Counted from the stretch's first letter, positions 7,152 to 15,549 are shown. The stretch: DNA of 15,786 nucleotides from JAKOUL01 sp035378845 (GCA_035378845.1 DAOSUP010000026.1:1-15786), one strand, 5' to 3'. A program made the numbers and translations. The notes: generated from the sequence alone by a model not told the origin.

Positions 7152-8207
7152 ATGGAAGAGGATGTAATCAGGTTATATCCAGGGAATTGGCTATATAATG
7201 CGGGGGTAATTGGGTTATTGGAGATATTAGATGAGTTAGGAGAAAATGTTGAGAGTTCTTTAAAAGATGAAGGTTATGTAGATATTAGGATCCCTCAAAA
7301 TGTAAATGAGGTTTTTGATAAATGGGATATCTTGACAAAAGTACACTTAGAAATTTCCTACAAAGGTAAAGACCGTGGTACGAAAAATTTCTATTATGTA
7401 AACCAAACAGAAAAATCTATAAGGGAAAGAATTGATAGATTTAAATTCTATCAACCCCCAAATAGGGGGAAGGAAAGAACTTGTGTTTTTTGTTTTAAAA
7501 AGGAAATAGTTAGAAGTAAGGATATAAAACCATTGACTCAAGCATATGGTAATATTCTCTTGGGAAGCGAAAGAACGTTTAGCAATCTTTATTGGAATAA
7601 TTCAGCAAAAGATTATGTTTGTAGTAAGTGTCAATTTATTATAATGTGTCATCACCTTGCCTTAACCAAACTTTCTGATGAATCTGAAATTTTTATAAAT
7701 GCTCCATCTTTTAAAATAATGTGGCACTTAAATAGATATGCAAAAGAAATATATGGGAGAGAAAAAGCTAAAGCTACAAGAGAATTGCTTGGGATGACTC
7801 TTATTGAAATGGCTCTGAAGCTTAATATCCAGCTTGGTAAATGGACTATGATGAATATTGAAATTGTAAGTAAATCTAAAGATAAGATAGACTTCTTTTC
7901 TTTGCCATATGATGTTGTATCCATTCTTTCTAATCGTAATATTGCGGCATTGTTAAATGATATTGGAGAGATTAGTGTTTTAGACCTTGTTTTAGATGGG
8001 AACTTTAAAGATATCTTAAGTCTTGCTGAAAGAATCTTCAAAATTGCTTTGAAGTCCAAAGGAGATCGGGGAAAACAGGAGGATGAATTTATAAATAATG
8101 AAGTTAAGCTTAAAAGAAATAGAAGTAATTTAACTCATCTTTCTCAGGAACTCTTTGAGCTTTATGCACTGCTTGAAGAAAAAACTAAAAAGGGGGTTTT
8201 TGTATGA
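7152..8207 (+). CDS. cas8b1: Cas8b1 / Cst1-type Cascade large subunit (CXXC...CXXC), without the C-terminal domain
   Basis: 351 residues. The N-terminus N-W-L-Y-N-A-G-V-I-G-L-L-E-I-L (12-26) and the two cysteine pairs C111-V-F-C114 and C157-S-K-C160 identify the Cst1 (CXXC_CXXC) family, the large subunit of type I-B (Tneap) Cascade. The cysteines probably hold one zinc ion. Cas8 recognises the PAM and helps open the target DNA. The protein appears to stop before the C-terminal helical domain that I expect in full-length relatives; that domain seems to be supplied by the next gene, whose ATG overlaps this stop as ATGA (8204-8207). The last codons contain that gene's AAAGGGGG ribosome site. The split could be ancestral design or a tolerated fission; both parts are intact with normal starts. 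Confidence 0.87.
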   Translation: MEEDVIRLYPGNWLYNAGVIGLLEILDELGENVESSLKDEGYVDIRIPQNVNEVFDKWDILTKVHLEISYKGKDRGTKNFYYVNQTEKSIRERIDRFKFYQPPNRGKERTCVFCFKKEIVRSKDIKPLTQAYGNILLGSERTFSNLYWNNSAKDYVCSKCQFIIMCHHLALTKLSDESEIFINAPSFKIMWHLNRYAKEIYGREKAKATRELLGMTLIEMALKLNIQLGKWTMMNIEIVSKSKDKIDFFSLPYDVVSILSNRNIAALLNDIGEISVLDLVLDGNFKDILSLAERIFKIALKSKGDRGKQEDEFINNEVKLKRNRSNLTHLSQELFELYALLEEKTKKGVFV

Positions 8208-8710
8208 GTGAGAACTTTAACTTTGAAGAGATAAAAAAGAATTTAGAAGAACAGATAAAGCAAAATAAAATTGATTTTGGTACCCTTAAAAAGGCTATTG
8301 AGAGTTATAAAGAGCTTGGTTTTGAATTAGAAAAAATATTAGAGTATGCAGCAAAAAATGCAAAGGGATGGAATAAAGAAAAAATTTTGGAGCTATATGA
8401 AGATGTATACCTTCAAAACATTAGTGAGTTGTGTAGTAAGTTAAGGATTTATGGAGAAGAATTAAGAGGATCAGAGGTTTATGAGAGATTTTATGATAAG
8501 GACAAAAAAACTCCAAAAGGTATGACATTTAGGGTGCTTGAACTTACAAGACTTGGAAAAAGAGATGAAGTGTTTTACATAATTTTGAGAGCATTTTGTA
8601 CTGCAAAAAAAGAAGTAAATCAGGATTTTATGAAAGCTTTTAATCCGAAATACTCAATAGAGAGTTTTAAAGTTCTTGTTTACTCCTTTTTGAGTGGATT
8701 GTTAGGTTAA
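8204..8710 (+). CDS. Cas11-like small subunit (separately encoded C-terminal domain of Cas8b)
   Basis: 168 residues, highly charged and predicted mostly alpha-helical, with no signal or membrane segment. Its second half, G-M-T-F-R-V-L-E-L-T-R-L-G-K-R-D-E (106-122), then I-I-L-R-A-F (126-131) and V-L-V-Y-S-F-L-S-G-L (157-166), resembles the C-terminal end of longer Cst1/Cas8b proteins, which ends in a similar leucine-rich F-L-x-G segment. Together with the preceding 351-residue protein it makes about 519 residues, a plausible full-length Cas8b. In type I-B systems a small subunit (Cas11) is normally made from an internal start inside cas8; here it has its own gene, coupled by a 4-nt ATGA overlap in a different frame and a good AAAGGGGG site. 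The homology is from memory of the family, so the Cas11 name is an inference. Confidence 0.68.
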   Translation: MSENFNFEEIKKNLEEQIKQNKIDFGTLKKAIESYKELGFELEKILEYAAKNAKGWNKEKILELYEDVYLQNISELCSKLRIYGEELRGSEVYERFYDKDKKTPKGMTFRVLELTRLGKRDEVFYIILRAFCTAKKEVNQDFMKAFNPKYSIESFKVLVYSFLSGLLG

Positions 8711-8740
8711 ATTAGAAATTTTAAATTAGGGGGTATGAAA

Positions 8741-10243
8741 ATGAATAATACTAATAAAAATCAGTTGAAAAATGTAACTATTACTTTTATTTTTGAAGGC
8801 TCTGCATTAAATAGAGATGAAAAGATTGGTGGAAACATTCTTTCTATTAAAAAATTAAAAGAAGGGAATAAAACAGTTAGTTTTATTGGAAAACCTGCTA
8901 TTAGACATTATCTTTTTGAAACCTTAGTGAAATCTTGTGGTTGGAAGCCAAGTTTGGTAACAGGGCAGGGACAAGTTGTGCAATTTGATATAACAAAAGA
9001 TGATATTTTGACAAGTCCTGAGCTTGATGCCTTTGGCTATATGTATACGATAGGTGATCAGGCTTCAATCACAAGGAAAGCTCCTGTGGGGATTACAAAA
9101 GCTATTGGCTTAGATCCATATGAAGGGGATATGGCTTTTTATGCAAACCATGATCTTGTAAATAGGGGAATAAAGCAAGGGCTTACTGTAACTCCTAACC
9201 CATATAATAAAGAGGAACATCTTTCCTTTTATAAAGTAAGCTTTACTATTGATGTAGATATATTAGGGAAGGATGAGTGGATTGCAGAAGATTGTTGCTA
9301 TAAAGAAGGTCAATTAGTGGTAACATTACAAAAACCCCGAATTAGTATTCTTAAAGAAGTGTATAGAGAAGAGGACGAGGATGGTAATATTTATTATAAA
9401 GTTGGTAATAAAGGTGAGATATATGTTAATGGAAAGGAATTAAGGGTTAGTAAAAGTCTTATGAAATCTGTAGATGGTAAAAAAAAGAATAAAGAGAATG
9501 AAGAAAATGTAAAGACTCTCCAGTTTGATCCTAATATATTGAAAGGTGAAGAGATAGATAATAAAGAGAGTCAGGATGAAAAGGGCAAAAAGAAAAACAA
9601 TAAGCCTAATATAAAGTTTCAGGATTTTAAAGAGGATGGTGATTATTATATTCTTCTTGTTTCAAAAGAGCCATATTATGATGAAAATGAGAAAACGTTG
9701 AAAATTGAATCTGGGTTTCAGAAAATAATTGGGAATGAAAAAATTCTATGTAATGAAACTAAAAAAGATAAGACTTATGAAATTAAATATGAAGATAAGG
9801 ATGAGAAAATAGGAGAAATAGACATTGAGAAAACTGGTAATAAGTTTAAAGTAATCTTTGAACTAAGGGAGGAAGAAAAGAATGACCGTGTTAAACAGAT
9901 CCTTAATGCTATTAAAAATGGTCTTTATGCTCAGTCAAGTAATGAATTAAATACAATTATCCCACTATTTTTGATTGCAGGATATGTGAAAGTCCCATCT
10001 CCTGTGTTTCATCCATACATTGAACTTAGCCAAATAGATGAAAAAACTTATAAGGTGATAGGAATTTCTGATGCTCTAAATAATGGTTGGATTGATGGAA
10101 AAGTATTTCTAATGGATAGTGAGAGGATAAAAGTAGAAAAAGAAGGATTAGAAGAAAAGTTAGTAAAAAATTGGGATGAGTTTCTTCCCAAGTTAGATGG
10201 AAAGTCAAATGAAAATACCTCCTCTAACCCTAATGAGACTTAA
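8741..10243 (+). CDS. cas7: Cas7 (Cst2/DevR) Cascade backbone subunit with a large charged insertion
   Basis: Cas7 binds crRNA along its length as a helical filament in Cascade. I chose ATG 8741 (500 residues) because GGGGG (8729-8733) is 7 nt from it, whereas ATG 8735 is only 1 nt away. Numbering below counts from 8735. Residues about 13-204 carry the conserved Cst2 core, including S-F-I-G-K-P-A-I-R-H-Y-L (49-60), L-D-A-F-G-Y-M (97-103) and R-K-A-P-V-G-I-T-K-A (114-123). The C-terminal part resumes near D384 with R-V-K-Q-I-L-N-A-I-K-N-G-L-Y-A-Q. Between them, about 205-380 is rich in Lys, Glu, Asp and Asn, with a K-K-K-N-K stretch at 249-253 and another K-K-K at 285-287. Cst2 proteins are usually near 300-350 residues, so this is an extra domain of roughly 150. 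The last 15 residues are a low-complexity Asn/Ser tail. Confidence 0.9.
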   Translation: MNNTNKNQLKNVTITFIFEGSALNRDEKIGGNILSIKKLKEGNKTVSFIGKPAIRHYLFETLVKSCGWKPSLVTGQGQVVQFDITKDDILTSPELDAFGYMYTIGDQASITRKAPVGITKAIGLDPYEGDMAFYANHDLVNRGIKQGLTVTPNPYNKEEHLSFYKVSFTIDVDILGKDEWIAEDCCYKEGQLVVTLQKPRISILKEVYREEDEDGNIYYKVGNKGEIYVNGKELRVSKSLMKSVDGKKKNKENEENVKTLQFDPNILKGEEIDNKESQDEKGKKKNNKPNIKFQDFKEDGDYYILLVSKEPYYDENEKTLKIESGFQKIIGNEKILCNETKKDKTYEIKYEDKDEKIGEIDIEKTGNKFKVIFELREEEKNDRVKQILNAIKNGLYAQSSNELNTIIPLFLIAGYVKVPSPVFHPYIELSQIDEKTYKVIGISDALNNGWIDGKVFLMDSERIKVEKEGLEEKLVKNWDEFLPKLDGKSNENTSSNPNET

Positions 10244-10261
10244 AGGTAAGGGACGATTGCA

Positions 10262-11062
10262 ATGGATTCTAAAATTTTAGGTTTAAAAATAAAAATATAT
10301 CAGCCTCAAGCTCATTATAGGATTCCTTTTACCTATCAAAGGAGACATACTTATCCTATCCCTCCATATTCTACTGCTCTTGGCTTGATAGCAAATATCC
10401 TTGGGATAAGAAATGTGCCAGGTCAAGAAGAACCTTGCATTAAGGAAAATTGCGATTGTTCATATCATAAACTTAAACAGATTAAGATAGGAATCTGTGG
10501 AAAATTTCAGTCTAAAAGTACTGAGTATGTATGGCTTCGCAATCTGAGTAGAAAAGCTCATATAGGAAGATTTGGCTCTGTAGAAAATAGGTTTGTCTCA
10601 GGACATATTGAACATATTGGAGGGCAAAGTCCATGCTTTATAGACATCTTAAATGATGTACAAATTTTAATCTATTTATATCACTCTAATGATGCCTTCT
10701 TAGATGAAATTAAACAAAGATTTGAAAATCCAACTAATAGATCCTCTCCTTTGCACCTTGGAAGAGCTGAAGATTGGATTGTAATAAGAGAATTAGAAAA
10801 AGTTGAGTTTGAGGCTAAAGAGATAAATGGGAACTATGGTTACTTCTTCTGGATTCCTGAGAAGATTTTTAATAGTGTTGAATTTGAGAAGATAAATGGT
10901 CTAACCTATAACCTTACTACTTTTTATAAGATAAAAGATGGGGCAAGAAATTTTGATTACATAAGAGTAAAGCTTAATGATGGAGACTTAGGAGATGTCT
11001 CTACTTATTTTGATGATAAGGAAAAAGTACCTATATTTCTTGCTGATCTAAAGGGGGATTAA
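10262..11062 (+). CDS. cas5: Cas5 (Cas5t type) Cascade subunit
   Basis: 266 residues. Cas5 caps the 5' handle of the crRNA in Cascade. The N-terminal block K-I-Y-Q-P-Q-A-H-Y-R (11-20) and P-P-Y-S-T-A-L-G-L-I-A-N-I-L-G-I (34-49) is typical of the Cas5t / I-B Cas5 family, where P-x-P-P-x-S-T-x-x-G-L is conserved. A short cysteine-rich loop follows (C59, C64, C66, then H69 and C79), which might bind metal. Position directly after cas7 and 2 nt before cas3 is standard for Tneap-type I-B loci. The ribosome site is moderate (AAGGGA about 8 nt upstream of ATG 10262). Since Cas6 is a separate gene, this Cas5 need not be a nuclease. Confidence 0.9.
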   Translation: MDSKILGLKIKIYQPQAHYRIPFTYQRRHTYPIPPYSTALGLIANILGIRNVPGQEEPCIKENCDCSYHKLKQIKIGICGKFQSKSTEYVWLRNLSRKAHIGRFGSVENRFVSGHIEHIGGQSPCFIDILNDVQILIYLYHSNDAFLDEIKQRFENPTNRSSPLHLGRAEDWIVIRELEKVEFEAKEINGNYGYFFWIPEKIFNSVEFEKINGLTYNLTTFYKIKDGARNFDYIRVKLNDGDLGDVSTYFDDKEKVPIFLADLKGD

Positions 11063-11064
11063 AA

Positions 11065-13773
11065 ATGAATGAAATTTGGGCAAAATCTTGTGGTGAGAGT
11101 AAGGAAAAAATAACCTTATCAAAGCATACTTCTGATGCCTTAGAAGCCTTTGAAAATATTAAGAAAAAGCTTAATGAAGAGGATAGTAATTTAATAGAAG
11201 CAGTAAAATTTGCTATTTTTCTACATGATCTTGGAAAAGTTTTACCATCTTTTCAGATAAAATCTCTTGGTAATAAATACTATGAGCCATGGGATATATA
11301 CTATGAAGTTCCGCATTCCTTATTTTCTATTTTTTGGATTGACAGAGATAAATTAAAAGCCAAATTTGGTGAAGATTACTTTAATTTTATTATTTCAGCT
11401 ATTGCATATCATCATTGGAGAGAAAACTTTGATGATCTTATTTCAAGAGATAATGAGATGTTTATAAAGTTGTCTCAGAAAGTAGCTGAGGAGTGGGGAG
11501 AAGTCCTAAAAGAGAATCTTTATCAGGAACTTTCAGATTTTGGTGAATATAGAAATTTTGTTGATTTGAACAAGAAATGGATTGAAGGTGTTTTAAATAG
11601 AAGAAGCCTTATAAATTTTGCTATTCCTCCATACAAATTTGACTATGAACCCTTAAGGAAGGAAGTTAAGAAAGATTGGATCCTGATAGCAGGTTTTTTG
11701 CAAAGATGTGATCATTTTGCATCATGGTGTGAAAATGAAGGAGAGGAATTAAATAAGGTAGAGATAGAACCCCAAGCAGAAGATGAAATTAAGAAAAAGG
11801 TTGCAGAAAAAGATGTGGGGAATAGAAAGATTGGATATGATGCTTGGCAGTTTAAAGAATTAGAAGATAAAGTTGATAAAAATATTATTCTTATTGCTCC
11901 TACAGGATGTGGGAAGACTGAGTTTGCATTTCTATGGTCAAAGGAGGATAAATTTCTTTATACTCTTCCTATTCGCTCAGCAGTAAACCAGATTTATAAG
12001 AGATCAGAAGAAATATTTGGAGAACATAAAGTAGGACTTTTACACTCAGATGCTGATATATATTTATTAGACAAAAATAGCGATGAAACTGGCACAATGA
12101 AGCTTTATGATCTTGCAAAACAGCTTTCATATCCAGTGATGATCTCCACAGGAGATCAATTTTTCCCATATGCATTAAGACCACCCGGTTATGAAAAGCT
12201 ATTTGCAACCCTCTCTTACTCTCGGCTTGTAATTGATGAGGTACAAGCTTATGATCCAAAGGCTTGTGCCATAATCACTAAATTCATTGAGTGGGTATAT
12301 AAAATGGGTGGAAAATTTTTGCTAATGACTGCCACGCTACCTAAATTTATAGAAGATAAAATACAGGAATTAATTCCTGAAAGTGATTATGAAATAGTAA
12401 ATATTTACAATAAAGAAAAGAAAGACTTTCAAAAAATCTTTAAACACAAGCTTAAAATTGAGCTAATTAAAAATAAAAAAGAGAATAACTCTATTAGTCT
12501 TGAGCTACCAGATGAAATTTTGAAAGATATAATCAGAGAAGCTGAAGATGGTAAAAGGGTTCTTGTAATTTTAAATACTATCAATTCTGCTCAAAAAGTC
12601 TTTGAAAAGTTGAAAGAAAAAGCTTCAGCCTTAGAAGATAATATCTTTCTATTGCACTCTCGTTTTACTATTAATGATAGAAAAGAGAAAGAAACAGAGT
12701 ATATGGAAAAATTTAAAAATCCAAAACCTAAGGATGAAAATATAGGTAAAATCCTTGTAGCAACTCAGGTTGTTGAGGCATCATTAGAGATAGATGCAGA
12801 TGTTCTTTTTACTGAGATTTGTCCTTTAGATGCTTTAGTCCAAAGGATGGGAAGAGTTGTAAGAAGATATTTCTATATGGATGGAAAGGTTATTAATAAA
12901 AGTGATGATAAGGAATACGAAATACCTGAAGAGGGATTTAGAACTTTTGAGAATGATCCTAATGTGCATATATGGGTATTTAAGGAGGGATTTCAATCGG
13001 GTGGGAAAAAGGTCTATTCTGAGGAATTGATTAGGTTTTCTCTTGCATGGCTTTTGAAGAAGTATAAGGAAAAAGATATTGATTATTTACTTGATAAAAT
13101 AGGAACTTTAGATACTAAGGATTATGATAATCAACTGGAAAGCTTCTTTGAAGAGGAGTTCTCATCTATTTTAGGATCTAATCCAAAGGGAAAAAGTAGC
13201 ATTTATAGAAAAATTTTGGATGATGATTGGATAGATGAGGTAAAAGATATAGGAATTGAATTATCAGAGTATGATAAATATCTCTTAGTTAGCTTATTTT
13301 ATGCCTCACTGAAAAGAGAAGGAAACTATTTAAGGGAATTTGTTAATACTAATAATGTGCTTGAAGCAGGTTGGATGTCCGAAAGAAAATCAGAGGCACA
13401 GAGAATCTTTAGAGAAATTTATGATGTACAGGTTGTATCTGAGGATAAATTAGAAGAATTTAAAAACAAGATTATAGATTTTATTGAAGAAGAAAAAGCT
13501 AATGGTCAGAGAAGATCTCTATTTACACATTTTAAACAAAAAGTCTTATCAAATTATGTATTATCTATACCTAATTATTGGTTAAAATATCCAACACCAG
13601 TTTACAAGCGTTTAGAGAGCGAACTTAAGGAAGAATGGAAAAAAAGATTAGAGACTAATCTTGAGGAAGAATGGGAAAAAAGATTAGAAAGGTGGCTTTC
13701 AGGAATCTACGTCTGCCATGGGAAATATGATGAAATTGTAGGGTTAATTAGACATCAAAATAATAAAGATTAG
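11065..13773 (+). CDS. cas3: Cas3 HD nuclease-helicase
   Basis: 902 residues with both domains. The N-terminal HD nuclease shows H21, H54-D55 in F-L-H-D-L-G-K, H84, H116-H117 and D216 in R-C-D-H-F, a full metal-binding set. The superfamily 2 helicase has Walker A A-P-T-G-C-G-K-T (278-285), D-E-V-Q at 391-394 (Gln in place of the last His of DEAH/DEVH), M-T-A-T (421-424), V-A-T-Q-V-V-E-A-S-L-E-I-D (565-577) and Q-R-M-G-R-V-V-R-R (593-601). Cas3 is recruited by Cascade after R-loop formation and unwinds and shreds the target. The start has AAAGGGGG 8 nt upstream and lies 2 nt after cas5. Residues 854-877 are a 12-residue tandem duplication in a Glu/Lys-rich coiled coil near the C-terminus. All key motifs are intact, so it should be active. 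Confidence 0.96.
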   Translation: MNEIWAKSCGESKEKITLSKHTSDALEAFENIKKKLNEEDSNLIEAVKFAIFLHDLGKVLPSFQIKSLGNKYYEPWDIYYEVPHSLFSIFWIDRDKLKAKFGEDYFNFIISAIAYHHWRENFDDLISRDNEMFIKLSQKVAEEWGEVLKENLYQELSDFGEYRNFVDLNKKWIEGVLNRRSLINFAIPPYKFDYEPLRKEVKKDWILIAGFLQRCDHFASWCENEGEELNKVEIEPQAEDEIKKKVAEKDVGNRKIGYDAWQFKELEDKVDKNIILIAPTGCGKTEFAFLWSKEDKFLYTLPIRSAVNQIYKRSEEIFGEHKVGLLHSDADIYLLDKNSDETGTMKLYDLAKQLSYPVMISTGDQFFPYALRPPGYEKLFATLSYSRLVIDEVQAYDPKACAIITKFIEWVYKMGGKFLLMTATLPKFIEDKIQELIPESDYEIVNIYNKEKKDFQKIFKHKLKIELIKNKKENNSISLELPDEILKDIIREAEDGKRVLVILNTINSAQKVFEKLKEKASALEDNIFLLHSRFTINDRKEKETEYMEKFKNPKPKDENIGKILVATQVVEASLEIDADVLFTEICPLDALVQRMGRVVRRYFYMDGKVINKSDDKEYEIPEEGFRTFENDPNVHIWVFKEGFQSGGKKVYSEELIRFSLAWLLKKYKEKDIDYLLDKIGTLDTKDYDNQLESFFEEEFSSILGSNPKGKSSIYRKILDDDWIDEVKDIGIELSEYDKYLLVSLFYASLKREGNYLREFVNTNNVLEAGWMSERKSEAQRIFREIYDVQVVSEDKLEEFKNKIIDFIEEEKANGQRRSLFTHFKQKVLSNYVLSIPNYWLKYPTPVYKRLESELKEEWKKRLETNLEEEWEKRLERWLSGIYVCHGKYDEIVGLIRHQNNKD
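13624..13695 (+). repeat. 36-bp tandem duplication inside cas3
   Basis: Two adjacent 36-nt units (13624-13659 and 13660-13695), differing at only 3 of the first 30 positions and then diverging. Both encode a repeat of form L-x-E-E-W-x-K-R-L-E. It keeps frame and adds 12 residues to a predicted coiled coil. Confidence 0.85.
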
Positions 13774-13785
13774 TTAGCATATATC

Positions 13786-14292
13786 ATGTTTTCACAAGAC
13801 TTTAGAGTTACAGGGATAAAAATAAATTATCTCTTTGTATGTGAGAGGAAGCTCTGGCTCTTTGATAGAGGCATAGGTATGGAACATACATCTGAAAAAG
13901 TACTTTTAGGAAAATTATTAGATGAATTTAGCTATCCTAAAGAGAAGAAAAGAAGAGTATTAATAGATGATCTTATAAGTATTGACATATTAAATGAGGA
14001 CGAAATAAGAGAGATTAAATATAGCAATAAGTTGGAAAAGCCAAACAGAATGCAGATCCTTTACTATCTTTATTACTTAAAGAAACTGGGAATTCAGAAA
14101 AAAGGAGTACTAAATTATCCCAAGCAAAAGAGACGTGAAATTGTAGAACTCACTCCCGTAGAAGAAAAAAAGATTGAAGATGCCATTAAAAGAATAGAAG
14201 AAATAATAAAAATGGATACACCACCACCTGTAGAGAAGAAAAAATATTGTAAAAGATGTGCCTATTATGAGTTCTGTTTTGTGAGGGAGTAA
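13786..14292 (+). CDS. cas4: Cas4 RecB-like exonuclease (Fe-S protein)
   Basis: 168 residues, standard for Cas4. It trims and selects PAM-containing prespacers with Cas1-Cas2. The four cluster cysteines are C19 and C155, C158, C164 near the C-terminus. The PD-(D/E)xK nuclease core is visible as D67 and E76-I-K78 in E-I-K-Y-S, and Q90 in R-M-Q-I-L-Y-Y-L matches the RecB-family QxxxY motif (Y94). The gene has no Shine-Dalgarno site. It lies in the same reading frame as cas3, separated from it only by TAG and four sense codons, so translation may depend on reinitiation after cas3 or on some stop readthrough. The stop is 5 nt before cas1. ATG 13786 is the first Met after the cas3 stop and gives the expected family N-terminus. 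Confidence 0.92.
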   Translation: MFSQDFRVTGIKINYLFVCERKLWLFDRGIGMEHTSEKVLLGKLLDEFSYPKEKKRRVLIDDLISIDILNEDEIREIKYSNKLEKPNRMQILYYLYYLKKLGIQKKGVLNYPKQKRREIVELTPVEEKKIEDAIKRIEEIIKMDTPPPVEKKKYCKRCAYYEFCFVRE

Positions 14293-14297
14293 TCTGA

Positions 14298-15278
14298 ATG
14301 GGTAAAGATTTATATATCTTTTCCAATGGAGCTATAAAACGTAAGGAAAATACAGTATATTTTGAAACTAATAGCGGAGAAAGAAAGTTTTTCCCTATAG
14401 AGAATATTGACTCTATCCATCTATTTGGCGAAGTAGAGATGAATACAAAAGCCTTAAACTTTTTTGCTCAGAATAATATTGTTATCCATATATACAACTA
14501 TTACGGCTACTATTCAGGATCTTATTTCCCTCGTGAGAAGAATGTATCTGGAGAGTTATTAGTTAAGCAGGTAGAACATTATTTAAATAAAGAAGAAAGA
14601 CTATACCTTGCATATTCCTTTGTTGAAGGAGCTCTTTTCCATATGCAAAGAAATCTTAGAGAGTATAAAGATACTGATGAGCCCATACTAAAAATAAGCC
14701 AAGAACTTGAAAAAGCAATGGATTGTAGGGACATAGATGAATTAATGGGTTGTGAAGGAAGGGCAAGAGATACCTATTATCAGTCATTTAACTTAGTTCT
14801 AAAAGGGAATTTTCTTTTTGAAAGAAGGGAAAAGCATCCTCCCACAAATCCTATTAATGCTTTAATATCTTTTGGTAATTCTTTAATCTACTCTGCGGTA
14901 CTCTCAGAGATTTACAAGACTCAACTTAATCCTACAATAAGTTACCTCCATGAGCCAAGAGAAAGAAGATTTTCTCTCAGCCTTGATATATCTGAGATTT
15001 TTAAGCCTCTTATTGCAGACCCCATTATTTTTAAACTAATAAACAATAATATGTTGAAAGACGAGGATTTTGAACAAGATGTTAATTATTGCTATCTTAC
15101 TAATTCTGGAAGAGAAAAATTTATAAAAGAGTTTGATAATAAGATGGAGACTACTATAAAACATAGAAAATTAGGAAGAAATGTGTCATATAGATTTCTA
15201 ATTAGATTAGAGTGTTATAAGCTAATTAAACATCTTCTTAAAGATGAGATATATAAACCATTGAAAGCTTGGTGGTAA
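14298..15278 (+). CDS. cas1: Cas1 CRISPR integrase
   Basis: 326 residues, typical of type I-B Cas1. It inserts new spacers at the leader end of the array as a Cas1-Cas2 complex. The N-terminal beta domain begins D-L-Y-I-F-S-N-G. The helical catalytic domain has E153 in G-C-E-G-R-A-R-D, N-P-I-N-A-L-I-S-F-G-N-S-L-I-Y (184-198), H218 in Y-L-H-E-P-R, and D230 and E233 in L-D-I-S-E-I-F-K-P. These are the expected metal-coordinating residues. The ribosome site GAGGGAG (14283-14289) overlaps the end of cas4, 8 nt before the ATG. Cas2 follows 2 nt after the stop. No change suggests inactivation. Confidence 0.97.
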   Translation: MGKDLYIFSNGAIKRKENTVYFETNSGERKFFPIENIDSIHLFGEVEMNTKALNFFAQNNIVIHIYNYYGYYSGSYFPREKNVSGELLVKQVEHYLNKEERLYLAYSFVEGALFHMQRNLREYKDTDEPILKISQELEKAMDCRDIDELMGCEGRARDTYYQSFNLVLKGNFLFERREKHPPTNPINALISFGNSLIYSAVLSEIYKTQLNPTISYLHEPRERRFSLSLDISEIFKPLIADPIIFKLINNNMLKDEDFEQDVNYCYLTNSGREKFIKEFDNKMETTIKHRKLGRNVSYRFLIRLECYKLIKHLLKDEIYKPLKAWW

Positions 15279-15280
15279 TT

Positions 15281-15544
15281 ATGTTTGTGATTGTTACTTA
15301 TGATATAAGCGAGGAAAGAGTAAATAAAGTTAGAAAAATTCTAAAAAGATATTTTACATGGGTACAAAACTCAGTTTTTGAGGGTGAAATAACAATTGGA
15401 AAATTAGAAAAATGTAGAAAAGAATTACAACTTACCATAGTTGACGAAGAAGATTCAATTTATTTCTATATTGTTGAGAACAAAAATAACTATACAAAAG
15501 CTGTGTTAGGAATTGAGAAAGACATGGATTCATACATATATTAA
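15281..15544 (+). CDS. cas2: Cas2 acquisition protein
   Basis: 87 residues from ATG 15281. A TTG at 15269 would add four residues inside cas1, but GGTGG at 15271-15275 is placed correctly for 15281 and M-F-V-I-V-T-Y-D is the canonical family N-terminus. D8 at the end of beta strand 1 is the conserved aspartate. The ferredoxin-like fold continues through K-I-L-K-R-Y-F-T-W-V-Q-N-S-V-F-E-G-E (23-40), the Cas2 signature. It bridges two Cas1 dimers during spacer integration. The cas1 stop lies 2 nt upstream and the ribosome site is within the last cas1 codons, so the two are coupled. It is the last gene before the leader. Confidence 0.95.
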   Translation: MFVIVTYDISEERVNKVRKILKRYFTWVQNSVFEGEITIGKLEKCRKELQLTIVDEEDSIYFYIVENKNNYTKAVLGIEKDMDSYIY

Positions 15545-15549
15545 AATTG

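Noticed and set aside
7652..8059. 135-residue minus-strand ORF inside cas8
   Set aside because: Composition reflects the complement of Lys/Leu codons; it is antisense to an intact cas8 in a uniform plus-strand operon.
10026..10208. 60-residue minus-strand Leu/His-rich ORF at the end of cas7
   Set aside because: Antisense artefact of Lys/Glu-rich coding sequence, without start signals.
11969..12259. 96-residue minus-strand ORF inside cas3
   Set aside because: It lies wholly over conserved helicase motifs (including the region just before and into DEVQ), has no ribosome site and no recognisable domain; it is a shadow of cas3.
13786..14292. A stand-alone RecB-family repair nuclease rather than Cas4
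   Set aside because: Size, four cluster cysteines and position between cas3 and cas1 are all specific for Cas4.
15269..15280. Longer Cas2 starting at TTG 15269
   Set aside because: The ribosome site GGTGG would then lie inside the coding sequence, and Cas2 proteins begin at the M-F-V-I-V-T-Y-D strand.
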